A program made the translations under genes and the position numbers. Below are positions 45,718-57,336 of a stretch of 64,000 nt of DNA, piece by piece (position 1 is the stretch's first letter; each line of letters starts with the position of its first letter). Below the pieces are notes generated by a model that made no database searches, had not been told where the DNA came from, and saw only the letters and a program-made list of their open reading frames with translations. Source of the DNA: Linanthus parryae (taxonomy: Eukaryota > Streptophyta > Magnoliopsida > Ericales > Polemoniaceae); contig JALGPY010000007.1 of the NCBI GenBank assembly GCA_023055425.1, forward strand, positions 18,300,001-18,364,000. Direction: 5' to 3'.

Positions 45718-47777
45718 TGTTGAGTTTTTTTGACCTTTGTTTTTTGGAGCAAGCATAAGAGTTGTAGACAACTATTTTGTTTGGGGAAGTTAGTTGCCGA
45801 GCAAAGAAGGCTGGTTAGAAGTGTTTTGTTTTGACTAACTTTTCTTTGGCAGCAAGTAGCTTGCCATGATTGGGTGGCAGACTTGGAGTTGGTGTTGGAA
45901 ACAATTTCTTGGATAGTCTTTGACATTACTTTGTTTGGTCTCGTTCAAAGGGATGTAAAAGTCGGTTGGCATTATGTGGCAGTGGTAGTCGGCTACTCTC
46001 ATTGCATGGGAAAAACATTGTTTTTAATTAGGAAACAATTTTGGACTAATTGTTTTCCTAATTGTTCTCGGATTAGTTTTGTTTATTACTTTGGGTCCAA
46101 GTTTGTACTAGTATATAAGTAGATGCTAGGGTCAAGACTTCAGGGTGTGCTTGTAATTGGGTTGTCTTCTCATCAATAAATTGGGTTTGGTTTGGTCGTG
46201 GATTAGCTAGTCTCAAAACTAGTGAACCACGTAATTCGTTGTGTTCTTGATTCTACTCTTGTTTTTTCTTTGCTTTATCTTGTCTCTCACGTATTGGATT
46301 CCTAACAAGTGGTATCAGAGCCTGGTTTGTTGAGTCTGAAGAGAAGCAATGGCGAGTTCGTGATCAAGATCTGTCGGGTTTGATGGGAAGATTGGGTTTC
46401 CGCTGGTTGGCCTCTGAAACAGAGGATGCAAGCACACCAAGCCTTTGCTGGGAGGCTATCGGGTTCCTTGTTGGGGGAGCTATCGGACTCTTGTTGTGGA
46501 GCATCGGATTTGTGGATCTAGTTTTAGTACATCCGGCACGCTTTCGGTTCCGGCATGCGTAAATCGATATGGCGTGCTCAACCCGGCGAGTGATCTGGAT
46601 CTATATCTGGATTTGGTGGCTAGGAGGATTCAAGTCTAGGTGGAGGCAACTCGAATCAACTAGCGTTTGGAGGGAGTGTCCCAAGAATCGTGCACCTGGA
46701 GATTTCGCTTCAGGGGGAGGAGGAGGGACAACACCCGAAGACGATGATGCCCTCTAGGCCCCTCGGGGCCGGTTCAGGCTCCGGGCATGGAGCATGGGAG
46801 CGTGTTATTGGGCACGCGGATTGGTGGCGCGATTAGATATTGGATTGGCGCGCTTCGGTTATTGGTTTTGCGCATTGGTGCGGTTGGCGGCGCAAATTGG
46901 CATGACATCGTTTGATAGGCACTTTGTCGCAAAGTGTCATTGGTGCGACATTGGGGGTATGCATTAGTCATGGTGCATTGAAGATGCGTTTTTTGGGACG
47001 CATTGGGAGTGTGTTCGATTCCGCAGATTGGGAATACACTCGGAGTGGGTTTGTTGGATTGATGAGAAGAATTGGTTGGGGGTTTGAATCAAGGGGGAGG
47101 TTTGTTGAGTTTTTTTGTTGATTCAAATAACCTTTGTTTTTTGGAGCAAGCATAAGAGTTGTAGACAACTATTTTGTTTGGGGAAGTTAGTTGCCGAGCA
47201 AAGAAGGCTGGTTAGAAGTGTTTTGTTTTGACTAACTTTTCTTTGGCAGCAAGTAGCTTGCCATGATTGGGTGGCAAACTTGGAGTTGGTGTTGGAAACA
47301 ATTTCTTGGATAGTCTTTGACATTACTTTGTTTGGTCTAGTTCAAAGGGATGTAAAGCCGGTTGGCATTATGTGGCAGTGGTAGTCGGCTACTCTCATTG
47401 CATGGGAAAAAAATTGTTTTTAATTAGGAAACACTTTTGGACTAATTGTTTTCCTAATTGTTCTCGGATTAGTTTTGTTTATTACTTTGGGTCCAAGTTT
47501 GTACTAGTATATAAGTAGATGCTAGGGTCAAGACTTCAGGATGTGCTTGTAATTGGGTTGTCTTCTCATCAATAAATTGGGTTTGGTTTGGTCGTGGATT
47601 AGCTAGTCTCAAAACTAGTGAACCACGTAATTCGTTGTGTTCTTGATTCTACTCTTGTTTTTTCTTTGCTTTATCTTGTCTCTCACGTATTGGATTCCTA
47701 ACAAGTGGTATCAGAGCCTGGTTTGTTGAGTCTAAAGAGAAGCAATGGCGAGTTCGTGATCAAGATCTGTCGGGTTT
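45718..47777 (+). mobile_element. compact copia derivative, LTR-interior-LTR-interior start
   Basis: LTR 1 (45718-46307, 590 bp) and LTR 2 (47103-47703, 601 bp) start TGTTGAGTTTTTTTG and end TTCCTAACA. LTR 1 is followed by the tRNA-Met site TGGTATCAGAGCC. The interior (46308-47102) opens with a broken gag start (MASS..., then VGFDGKIGF) and has no pol; AAGGGGGAGG precedes LTR 2. After LTR 2 the same primer site and about 75 bp of interior recur, nearly identical, then stop at 47777. So this is a partial tandem array, cut on the right. No target duplication can be paired. Confidence 0.85.
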
Positions 47778-48062
47778 AGACACAATTTTCTAATATAATA
47801 AATCAAACCCTACTATGAAAATGGTAAACCCTTGAGAAACATTATTACTTAATCAAAATCACTAAAACTGAACATTATATCTAAACTTCTGTCAGTTTAG
47901 AATTATTTGTTGTTTTTCAACTCAATATAGTTATTCTTTTTGTATTTCAAACATGTTATTTTGATGCTTCTAAATGGATACTTTTTGAATTCGATCCAGC
48001 AATATGTATTCATTGGTTTTTTTTGTCTAAAATAAGAAACTTTGAAATGCATAATATTCTTT
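47778..48062. other. intergenic, no gene seen
   Basis: AT-rich sequence between the copia array and the tRNA-like relic. Nothing recognised. Confidence 0.4.
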
Positions 48063-48129
48063 TATAGCTAGCTCAGTGGTAGAGCATATAAAGTCCCTGC
48101 ATGAGGTACCGTGTTCGAACCTGGCTATA
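48063..48129 (+). repeat. tRNA-like sequence (SINE head or tRNA pseudogene)
   Basis: TATAGC and GCTATA can pair as an acceptor stem. AGCTCAGTGGTAGAGC is an A box with D-arm and GTGTTCGAACC a B box with T loop. The middle does not form a normal anticodon arm (no T before the presumed anticodon, weak stem). The word CTGCATGAGGT also occurs at 34370 on the other strand, which favours a SINE family over a decayed tRNA. Confidence 0.65.
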
Positions 48130-48749
48130 TGATGTGATTCTAAAGATATTAATTTAAAGTTTATGACACTATTTTTTTGAGAAGATTTATGACACAATTT
48201 CAATTAATTGAACTGAAAATGATAACTAAATTAATTTGTTAAGTTCAAATGATTAGTCCGAATTGAGCTCGAGCCCAATTTAGTTTGTTTGAATTTGGAC
48301 TTGGACGCGCTGGGGACGCTCCTAACGCGGGCTGGGCCGGACTTGAGCATATTCAACAGAACTCGTGCTTGGGCTAAAACATGGGTATCAACACGTCCAG
48401 TCCACCTGAGATGCTGTCCTAAGTGGACCCCACTAAAGTATCGCAGGTTGTAGAATACCTTCGAGAGATAAATCACTATACTTGATAAGTGTGTTAAGGC
48501 AAAGAGTCTTGAACTACAAAATTGCATTTGAAACGACAAATACGATGACAGACGTGCAGTTAAAAATGAGTAATAAGCGACCGTCAAATTCTTTGAAGTT
48601 TAGAACCCAATACGTTTGGACCAATGTCTGGAAAACACATGTTCCAGTGTCCCACCTAAGTCACCTAGCACGGGTACGAGAGCAGGAGTAACAACGCGAA
48701 AGCGATAAAATCTTTGAGAGCGCTACGAGAGCGCGTACATGTAGCACCA
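48130..48749. other. intergenic, no gene seen
   Basis: Mixed sequence with a GC-richer stretch at 48300-48360. The ORFs at 48231-48587 (minus) and 48482-48691 (plus) overlap and show no known domain. Confidence 0.4.
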
Positions 48750-48984
48750 TCTATATCTATATAAAAGCAAAGATATGAGAGAGGTTTAACCTCCTCATGC
48801 CACATAAGATTCAAGAAGAACTCTCAATATGCCATATGTTATGTTATGTGGCACAAAAAAACAAATTATATCTTGACAACTCAACTTTTAATGACATGTC
48901 ACACATATATATCCAATTAAATTCTGCCACCTCAAATTTAAGTGACATCTGATACTTAGAAAATTGCATTTCCTTTCATCTTTC

Positions 48985-50130
48985 CACATCCTTGAATAAA
49001 TAATTCAACATCCTTTTCATTTTTCCAAGCATTGATAATTTAAAAGTGATAATTTCTTTTTGTTTTCCAATATCCAGTTCAATCATATGCTTGTTAAATG
49101 AATCCAATGTCAAAAGAATTCTCTCACAAATTTTTTTAATTAAAACAATTTATATTTCAATTGATTTTTTTTCTAAATTGTAATTATTTAACAATGAATG
49201 GACAAGAGCTTAGAAAATTAGGATGGCTACCTTTAAGCAAGCTTGAGCAAACCACCATTTAATTTTTTTTTTTGTTTTCCAATAACCAGTTCAATGAATC
49301 ATATGTCAAACGAATAGCTCCAGTTAAATGAATCCAATGTCAAAAGAATTCTCTCACAGTTTTTTTAATTACAAAAATTTACATTTTAACTGAATTTTTT
49401 TCATCTAAATTATAATTACTTAACAATGAATGGACAAGCTCTCAGAAAATTAAGATGTCTACCCTGAAGAGCAAACCACCATTTAAAATTAAAAAAATTT
49501 CAACATCCTTGAATAAATAATTCAACTTCCTTTTCATTTTTCCAAGCATTGATAATTTAAAAGTGATAAATTCTTTTTGTTTTCCAATATCCAGTTCAAT
49601 GAATCATATGTCAAAAGAATAGCTACAGTTAAATGAATCCTATGTCAAAAGAATTCTCTCACAGTTTTTTTAATTACAATAATTTATATTTTAATTGGAT
49701 TTTTTTCTTCTAAATTATAATTATTCAACGATGAGAGGACAAGCGCTCAGAAAATTATGATGTTTCCCCTTAAGCAAGCTTGAGCAAACCACCATTTATT
49801 ATGAAAAACATTACATTTTTGTCCACCAAGTATCAATGTTGGAGAGCATACTAATATTTTTTAAGCTTCTTGCTTAACAGCTCCAGTTAAATGAATCCTA
49901 TGTCAAAATAATTCTCGCTCACATTTTTTTAGTTAAAATAATTTATATTTTAATTATATTTTTTCTTCTAAATTAAAATTATTTAAAAATGAATAGACAA
50001 GCTTTCATAAAATTAGGATGTCTAAACAAGCTTGAGCAAACCACCATTTAAAATTAAAAACATACATTTCTCCCCATCAAATCTTAATGTTGGAGAGCAT
50101 ACCAACATTTTTTAAGCTTCTTAAACTACA
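48985..50130. repeat. about four degenerate tandem repeats in Helitron 2
   Basis: Units beginning near 48985, 49260, 49495 and 49800 share TTTTGTTTTCCAATA-CCAGTTCAAT, AATGAATCC-ATGTCAAAAG, a CTCTCACA word and AAGCTTGAGCAAACCACCAT. They differ by indels of tens of bases. Confidence 0.8.
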
Positions 50131-50496
50131 ATTTTTCGTTATAAAAAAAATAAGAAACTTCCAAAGAAACAAAAAAACGAAATGTTACGCTTTTGCAACA
50201 ATATTTAATGTTTTAAACGATAAAAAATTATTTTTTAACTTCTTCCATAACTGTGCTTTTTTCATTATAATAAAAGAAAGGTTTTAAAATAAATAATGCA
50301 TTTATTCAAATTACATTTTTCCTTTTTGTTAGAAAAATAGTAATCAAGTATATAAGAATATTAGGTAATTTGCTTCAAGAGAATGAAGAATAAATTAAAT
50401 AAATCAAGTACTTTTAAACCTTTTTATATGTTTTCTCTTTTTTTGTGAATAAGTATAATTCTTTGTTTATAAGGATCCACATGTGTATTTCTTTTC

Positions 50497-50950
50497 CTAT
50501 TTCAATTGAGAGAGAGAGAGAGAGGGATATGAGAACCACCAGAAACGACTTCTACAGAACCAACACCAACGTCGCCCTAATCGACCCACCGGTTCGCCAC
50601 CCAAAGAGAGGGATCTGAGTTCGATTGGTCGCTGCCCAAATCGATTCGTTTCTCGATTGGTGACGATTTGGGATGAAGGACAGTAGTACAAGGAGGGAGA
50701 AGGAGAGCTTGATGATGGCGGCGATCTGTGGCTGCAAATTCGCAGATGGAGCGTAGAGGAAGGATAAGAGGAAGTGGGGAAAAAGAGGAAGAGGGGGAGA
50801 GAGAGATTAGGGTTAGAAATGAATGCGATAGGGGTTAGGATAATATATAGGGGGTAACTTTATAACATTTCAAGGGTAAACGATCTTTTTCTCTGTACTG
50901 TTAGTCAACCGTCAGCCTCCATCTAAAAAAAGGTGCAGAGGGTCTTTTTC
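50497..50950 (-). pseudogene. captured gene 5' fragment in Helitron 2
   Basis: A GC-rich stretch inside the AT-rich Helitron. On the minus strand an ATG at 50737 opens 61 codons with a hydrophobic segment (IIKLSFSLLVLLSFIP), preceded by CTCTTCC-rich 5' UTR-like sequence; a (GA)n run sits at 50504-50523. No domain is recognised. The contrast in base composition suggests captured host DNA, as is common for Helitrons. Confidence 0.4.
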
Positions 50951-51344
50951 TAAAACACAAGGTAGCGGAGTGAAATTAAGCCTAAAATCACGGATGATCA
51001 GTGTCTTTTACCTTATAATCTATTAATATTGCTGATAATATGACATAATTTCAACAAATGTAAGCAATAGAATTGATGTTACCTATATCACTTCCACATT
51101 GGTACTTACAGACATTCTGGCTGATTAATCCAACTACAATTTTATATGACAATTATTCTATACATGGCTTACGAATAATTTTGTTAAATTTTACTGTTCA
51201 GAATGTTCGAGCTTCGATGTCCATTATAATTTTGTGCTACATGTATTTGTCAATCGGAGACCGATATGAAATAAGTCATGATTTAAGAAAACTGAATTAC
51301 ATTTACATTCAGAGCTCGCGCCATGGCGCGGGGTAAAGACTAGT

Positions 51345-51935
51345 TTAAATAATTATAAATATATTATATTTATAAATTGAACTTTTGTGTATTCTAGATA
51401 TCATAACAATAACTATAAAACTTGATTGAGACTATAACTTCCTTTATGAAGAATCTAATAAAAGTTTAACTTGACTGAGTGTTAGCAATGAAAACTTGAT
51501 AGGGAGTGATGTAGTGAGTACCTCGGTAAGGCTTTGGTTAGACCCATTGTACTTAAATTTTTTGTTTAGCTTAATTTTGAACAGACCTGATAACTTAGTA
51601 TGAAAGCAAACTGTTGAGAAAGTACAAAACGTTAGTAAAAATGCACTATAAAATTTCGGGAGCGAGAATTATAGGCGCATTCGAGCTGAAAGGGCCGAAG
51701 CTAAGATTGGGAGCGAGAGCAAAGCCCCTCCCGGAGTTTTAGTTGATCCAGCTTGGCACACAACTCACAACTTTATTCATACTAGGAAGATTTATGTGTA
51801 GTCATTTATTCGCATGGAAACAGTTTCCTAACCACCAAATGTATTTTAAAATCTCGAATTGAACACCACACTGTTATGCTTTGAACTTACATCACTAACC
51901 AAAGAAAGGTATAACATCGCAAATTTTTATGCCAC
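51345..51935. other. 3' flank of the F-box gene
   Basis: AT-rich sequence downstream of the minus-strand F-box gene. AATAAA- and TTTATT-like words occur, but I cannot fix a polyadenylation site. No other gene. Confidence 0.4.
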
Positions 51936-54900
51936 TTAAGCCAGTATAAGCCGAATACCATGGGGTACTTGACCTTGGAGCATCCCACGGACGATTTCTC
52001 TTTTGGAGTAATACCAAGAGGTATGATCTGCACCCTCCATAATACACCGCTCTTCACTGAATCTCAAGCATTTGACGGCAGGCGTAACCTTAATTTGTTC
52101 TAGATTCCTTGCTGCCCTAAACAAAAGTAGCACTAAATCGATCTCTTCCGTGGTTCCATCGCATCCGCTTATTTCTACCTCGGCGAGTTTATCGTGAGTG
52201 AATTCTACCACCGGATTCTGCTTCCACGTGTATCGCGCAAGCGCTCTCTGGTATGCTTCTTGGAGCCCGTTTTGAGGAAGCATGATCTCTAGGTTTTTTA
52301 GCTGAGGAGAAGCTTTGAGGACAGCGGAAATCCAGCCAATGTCGAAAAGTTTGCGAAATGAAAACTGCAGAGCCAGTCGCTTGAGACTTACAAACGAGGC
52401 GTCCTTGCTCTTGGGTACGGTTTTGGCTACTAACATGGTTTTGGCGACAACCACAGGGGTTATAACCATTGTAAGATTCTCGAGGAGAGGAGGCCCCGTT
52501 AGCTGACTGAAATCATTATCGTGACGAACTATAATACGTTGATAGCTACATGTCAGCAAGGAAGGCGCGTCGAGTGAGGAGACTTTTTCAACTCGTCCAC
52601 CTATGTAGAGGCTAGTCAGATTAGGGGCGGAGATAGAAATATTGCCGCCGTCTGAAAAGTGGAAGACTCTCAAACGCGTGAGCGACGAGCTAACCACATT
52701 CAGTTGCTGGTTGGGGGAGAAATAACAAGACTCGAATACCAGCTCTTTGAGCTTGGAGCACGCTGAGAACAACCCCTCGGTGAAATTGGCTTCAACGTAC
52801 ACGCGTTCCAGTTTGAGAAAGGTTAAGCCTTTGAGAATGCCAAAATCTTCGGGACGGTAGGTGTTAATGCAACATGTCTGCAGATACAGATGTTTCAGTG
52901 TTGCGGTAGATCTTGTTTGGGAGAGTCGCCCAAGTGGGAACGTGTAAGTAGCGTCTTTTGAAGGATTAGAGTTACAGTCGAGATATGACGAATGAGACAG
53001 TAAAAGCTCCATCTTCTCAGCCCCTTGCTCGATAGCGAGTTGTGTCCATCGGTTGAGACAAGTGGAAGAAAATGGTTCGGCGCCTAGAAAAAAACAGACT
53101 TCTAAAGACCGGATACTACTCTTGTCAGCTTGGTGCTGTTGCCGCTGATGAATGTAATCATCGACACGTTGCAAGAAGTTGTCCCTGTGTTGTTCAAAAG
53201 ACTGGTAGTCGCGACATGGGTCCAAGTTTCTGATGATGTCCTCCTGAGAAAACATGTTGAGTTGATCGAATTTCAGGTCGAGCCTCAGCATCCAACGGTG
53301 CCTCCACTGGCGCGACAGGATGCTTGTTCTTACAGCGTCTTTTGTGTCCAACAACGTTAGAATTTGGACTAAGACGTCGTCCGGTAATTCACTGATCCGG
53401 TCCCTAGTTGCTGCTGCCGTGCAACCAAGCAATTGCTGTTCTTCTTGTTGATTCATTCTTTCCCCTCCAGTTTCACAACCACCCATCTGTCAAGATTACA
53501 AGTTACAAGGTTAGATTTTCAAACTTTCTTTATATTTATGTTTGGATTTTCAATTGGTACAAAACAGACCCTTAGTTTTTGTTGTGGTCTGTTTTTCTTC
53601 TGTCGTAGGACTTTGGCTATGTCAAGGTTGTCCTGTTTCTAAGCCACTAGTTAGAGCATCTCCAACCCATTGCTTTTTCCCCCTCCCCTCACCTCCCCCT
53701 CCCCCTCCCCCTCCCCTCACGGGCCCACCATTTTCCCCTTCCCCCTCCCCCTCCCCTTCCGCCAAACTACTAATCGTCTCCAACCCATTTCTTTCCCCCA
53801 CTTAAAAAATTAATTTGTAATATATATTTAATGATTTAAAAATGAATTATTAATACCAGAAAAAGTAAATACAAAATTGTTTACCAATATACGCACACAC
53901 ACACACACACAAAAAAAAGATGTTAATAATAATAACAATGATATATTTTGTATTGTTTTCATTGAATAAATTTGACGTTTTTAACCGTGTTTTTTAATTA
54001 TTGAAATTATAATTGTTAACAGTATAAAAAATAAGTTTTATTAAATTAAAAAAAAATAAGATAACGATGACTTTTCGTAAATATACTTTCCAATAATCGT
54101 GAATACATTATTAATTTTAAAAAATAATACAAAATAAAATTTATTAATCATAATAATAAAATACATAATATAATCACAAAATATTAGTATGTGTAATTAA
54201 AATTATCAAATATTCAATTAATTAATCATTCCATGTAGGGGGAGGGGGAGGGGATGTCCATGGGAAAATCCCCCCTAACCATCCCTCACCCAAGGCAAAA
54301 TTTATCCCCATAGCACCCCCTCCCCCTCCCCCCATGGGGTTGGACATGAACCGTATTTTTATACGATTTTCCCCTTCCCCTTTCCCCTCCCCCCATGGGG
54401 TTGGAGATGCCCTTATTTGAGCCTTGTAATACAGTTCGGTCCTGATTTCGCCACTGCGATGAATGTGCACATGAGTTTTACCTAGGGCACGATTGTAATT
54501 TAGACTAAGCCACTTTTGAAACTATAACTGTGATTTTGCGAAATCCGGGTAGGACCCGTGTCTTGGCTCCGTCCCTGGCCCGGGGGCTTCTTCTTATCTT
54601 TCATCTATTTTTTCTTGGTTTGACTTTTACAATTATTCACTAGGTCTATTTGTTCCAGTTATTTGATTTGCAATACAATGCAAGAATTATGTAATCTTTT
54701 CATAGTGAAATTACTAATTTGATATCGTTTTGCTAATCAAATCACCGCGTCTTACCGGTGTAAAAATCAAACCAAGATCTACGTTTTGCATATAAAAGGG
54801 GGGTTTGATTTCTACAATCAAACACTAGTTACTACTACTATTCTTTAAACATATTAATGCTGATTGTTGTAAAAACATCTACAAGCAGACAAACGAACCA

Positions 54901-54951
54901 ACCAAGAAAAAAAAAATTAACAGAGATTTACAGAGTGCGTACCTGCTCCAT
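51936..54951 (-). CDS. F-box/LRR (FBD-like) protein, likely SCF substrate receptor
   Basis: The main exon 51936-53486 is open for 516 codons. Residues about 28-70 are an F-box (ELPDDVLVQILTLLDTKDAV, then SILSRQWRHRW), which binds SKP1/ASK in SCF ubiquitin ligases. Residues about 130-390 hold irregular leucine-rich repeats (LKHLYLQTC; LTFLKLERVYV; LKELVFESCYF; LTSLYIGG) for substrate binding, and the end (KREIVRGMLQGQVP) is FBD-like. The ATG at 53486 is preceded by an AG acceptor. A donor at 54942 follows ATGGAGCAG (54943-54951), so the start may be a 9-nt coding exon adding MEQ in frame; otherwise translation starts at 53486. Length, intact frame and splice signals suggest a live gene. Its substrate is unknown. 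Confidence 0.85.
53654..54412. mobile_element. Tourist-like MITE with C-rich arms, 759 bp, in the F-box intron
   Basis: Termini GAGCATCTCCAACCCAT and GGGGTTGGAGATGCCC are flanked by TTA on both sides (53651-53653; 54413-54415). The arms carry (CCCCCT)n-like tracts and CCCCATGGGGTTGGA words; the centre is AT-rich. It shares its terminal motif with 37426. It lies in the proposed intron 53487-54942 and has no coding sequence. Confidence 0.85.
54612..54775. mobile_element. Stowaway-like MITE, copy 5 (degenerate)
   Basis: TTGGTTTGACTTTTACAAT, TATTCACTAGG, then ATCAAATCACCGCGTC and AAAATCAAACCAAG keep the arm pattern of the family, shortened and diverged. It too lies in the F-box gene intron. Confidence 0.5.
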
Positions 54952-55059
54952 GATTGATTCTTCTTCTTCTTGTGGGCATCGTCTGTGTTTGCGCGTGAGT
55001 AATTGTTTGATTCAATCGGATTGTTATTACTATGAACAACAAGAAGAGAGTACCAGATG

Positions 55060-55070
55060 ATTATATAGGC
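55060..55070 (-). promoter_or_regulatory. possible TATA box of the F-box gene
   Basis: The minus strand reads GCCTATATAATC about 110 bp upstream of the possible start at 54951, in otherwise mixed sequence. Position and form fit a plant TATA box; no other element was identified. Confidence 0.4.
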
Positions 55071-55242
55071 TTGTTGCGTCTTAGTCGGCGGGTTCGGTTT
55101 CCAAATTCACATCCGACTTGTGTCGACTGGCCCACACTTCTAATAAAGGCCCACGTCAAACTTCCCAAATCATCCTCTTGCTTCCGCCCATGAACAATAC
55201 TATATACAATATCATCATGCTAGCAGCTTATGAACAATTAAT

Positions 55243-55435
55243 ACTTTTTTTTTTGAGGAAAATGAATTTCATTACGAATGGGTAGTCATGCCCAAAAGAT
55301 CAATTTGAAATACATCGTTTGCCCAGTTTGGGATAATTGAGTAAAAGGAGATATCATCTTCGTTTACTCCCTTCCTAGCAAAAGAATGAGCTAGCTGATT
55401 TCCTTCCCTTGAAACGAATGAGAAAGTAACGCTGT
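55243..55435 (-). pseudogene. LINE 3' end: RNase H fragment with poly(A)
   Basis: On the minus strand the frame reads NSVTFSFVSREGNQLAHSFA, then IPNWANDVFQID, the C-terminal RNase H of plant LINEs, followed by an oligo(A) run (the T tract at 55245-55254 on the plus strand). It is cut at 55435 by the gypsy LTR. The rest of the LINE would lie beyond the gypsy insertion and was not found. Confidence 0.75.
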
Positions 55436-56062
55436 TGTAGATAGTGCTTTCTGAGCTGACAGATCTTGGCCACATGGCAATCATCCAGCACACCATATTG
55501 TGCTCCACACACACTGGATCACCAGCCGAGCTGATCCATGTGGGGGCTGCGAGACAGAGCCCTCGCATACCACCGCACGGGACTTGTAGGGACTTAGTGG
55601 TTTGGAGGCTAGAGTAAGCCATGTCGCGTGCGAGCCAAACCCGCACGCGACCTTTAGTAACTGCTTTGAGAGATTTATGGCACGAGCTCCATAAACCCGG
55701 TCAATCCGGTCAAACCCGGTCAACCTCGTAACGGTTCCGGTATTCGCGCACAACGTGCTGTAACGGTCCCTATATACTCGGACGAACGTGCCGTTATGGT
55801 TAAGCTAATTAAGCCGCCATTAATGGGCGCATTAACCACACTACAACGGTCACGTTCTCTGCTATATATAGGACGTTAACCTTTCCATACAAAGGAGGAC
55901 GCACTAGCCATACGCGAAAGCTCTGCCAAACCTCTGTCTCTCTCTCAGACATTACTACTGCCTTACTCTCTCCCTAAACACAACCCCACTCTTCCTGTGC
56001 GATCCCTGATCCTCTACATACGGTGTACACGGAGGTCTCCCCGCCAGAATCTCTTGTGCACA
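55436..56062 (+). repeat. 5' LTR of the gypsy element, 627 bp
   Basis: It contains CTATATATAGG near 55863 (TATA box) and repeated TGACCGG-type words (GGTCAATCCGGTCAAACCC). The inverted partner is 58049-58674. Confidence 0.85.
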
Positions 56063-56102
56063 TTTTGGTGAACCCGACGTGAACTTACCAACAAAAGCAA
56101 CC

Positions 56103-57336
56103 ATGTCTCAGGAGGATGATGTTAGCAACAGATCACCTTCCACCGAAACTGCCTCAGGAGAGGAGACCCGCCGTACTCCCGCGACCCCCAGCGAGGCACC
56201 GACGTTAGAATCCTTGGATGCCACCGTCCAAGGTCAGGCGAAAGCTCTCAAAGCTCAGTATGCGCAACTAGAACGGATCTTAGCCATTCTGGGCACCCTT
56301 GCACCAAATCCCTCAACAGCCACCACCGTCTCTCAAGGAGGAGGAGGCCCTACCGCTCCAGGATTGGGAGTGTCCACCACACCTCCCAACCCTAACCTGC
56401 AGACTTCGCCGGCAACTACGCAGCTGCCTTCGATTCAGGTCAACAGCTCAGATGTTGCCTCTCACTGCTCACGCTCCTCAACCTTCGGCTTTGGCATCCA
56501 ATCCGGCTTTGCAATACCCCTTGCCTCCTCCACACAGGAATCATTTTATTCTCACCGCAACCGAGCTATTCACCATATGGGTGGAAGCAATACCACTGAA
56601 GACGGCAAATGCGCTAGCTGTGGTCAACTTCATCCAGGAAAGCATCATATGCAGGTTCGGAATTCCAAACACCATTCTTTCAGATAACGGTACTCCCTTT
56701 GTTAATCGCCAGGTAGCTGCGAAGCTAGCGGAGTACAATATCAGGCAAATATGTTCCACCCCCTACTACCCGAAGGGGAACGGGCAAGCTGAAGCGACCA
56801 ACAAAACGTTGTTGAGAATTTTGAGCAAGATGGTCGCAGATGACCACAAGAAGTGGGCTGATTCCCTAAGCATAGCTCTATGGGCCTACCGGACTTCTCC
56901 AAGGACACCCACGGGGGCCTCACCATTCCTACTATGCTATGGGGCCGAGGCCGTGGTACCTGCGGAGGTGAGAATCAATTCGGCAAGATTGGCATTCCAC
57001 GCACTCTACGAAAATCAACGTGATCATGACTTAGTCTTGCTGGAGGAAAAGCGAGAACAAGCCAAAAGGACCAACAAGCGATATCAGGAAAGGATTGCTC
57101 GCGCTTACAATAAGACGGTCCAGCGACGAGATTTCGCAGTTGGAGACTTGGTCCTGCGCGCATCTGACCACTGCATGCGAGAAGCGGCTCACCCAAAGTT
57201 CGCAGCTAATTGGGAAGGACCCTTCGAAGTCACGGAAGTCTTCGACAGTGGCTACTGCAGCATACGAAGGTTGCACGGAACAACCTCAACCCCGAGTTCA
57301 GTCAACATGCGCTGGATTAAGAAGTACTATCCCTGA
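56103..57336 (+). pseudogene. gypsy gag start joined to integrase by internal deletion
   Basis: The frame from 56103 (56079-56687) gives a low-complexity gag N terminus with a short helix (QAKALKAQYAQLERILAILG). From about 56560, in another frame, integrase core and C terminus run to 57336: FTIWVEAIPLKTANA, GIPNTILSDNGTPFVN, CSTPYYPKGNGQAEATNKT (catalytic Glu), LWAYRTSPRTPTG, then DLVLRASDH and NWEGPFEV. The junction is out of frame, and the catalytic domains between gag and integrase are absent. Confidence 0.85.

Larger units (their letters stand above)
48750..51344 (+). mobile_element. Helitron 2, non-autonomous, 2595 bp
   Basis: Begins TCTATATCTATATAAAAGC, a typical Helitron 5' end, preceded by A (48749). 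It ends with CGCGCCATGGCGCG (palindrome, 51317-51330) and GACTAGT, followed by T (51345), so it sits exactly between A and T as Helitrons do. No Rep/helicase. It contains degenerate internal repeats (48985-50130) and a minus-strand exon-like fragment (50497-50760). The 3' hairpin core is the same as in Helitron 1. Confidence 0.9.

Noticed and set aside
46380..46971. Several ORFs in the compact copia interior as genes
   Set aside because: They overlap in different frames and strands in G/T-rich sequence; only the first part resembles a broken gag start.
48063..48129. A functional tRNA gene
   Set aside because: A and B boxes and an acceptor stem are present, but there is no proper anticodon arm, and a related word occurs in another relic at 34370, favouring a SINE.
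53690..53760. C-rich tract as telomere-like or G-quadruplex-driven regulatory DNA of the F-box gene
   Set aside because: The tract is one arm of a TTA-flanked Tourist element whose other arm carries the complement; it is not a telomere repeat (CCCTAAA).
55272..55646. Minus-strand 124-codon ORF as a gene
   Set aside because: It fuses gypsy LTR sequence with the C-terminal RNase H of a truncated LINE.
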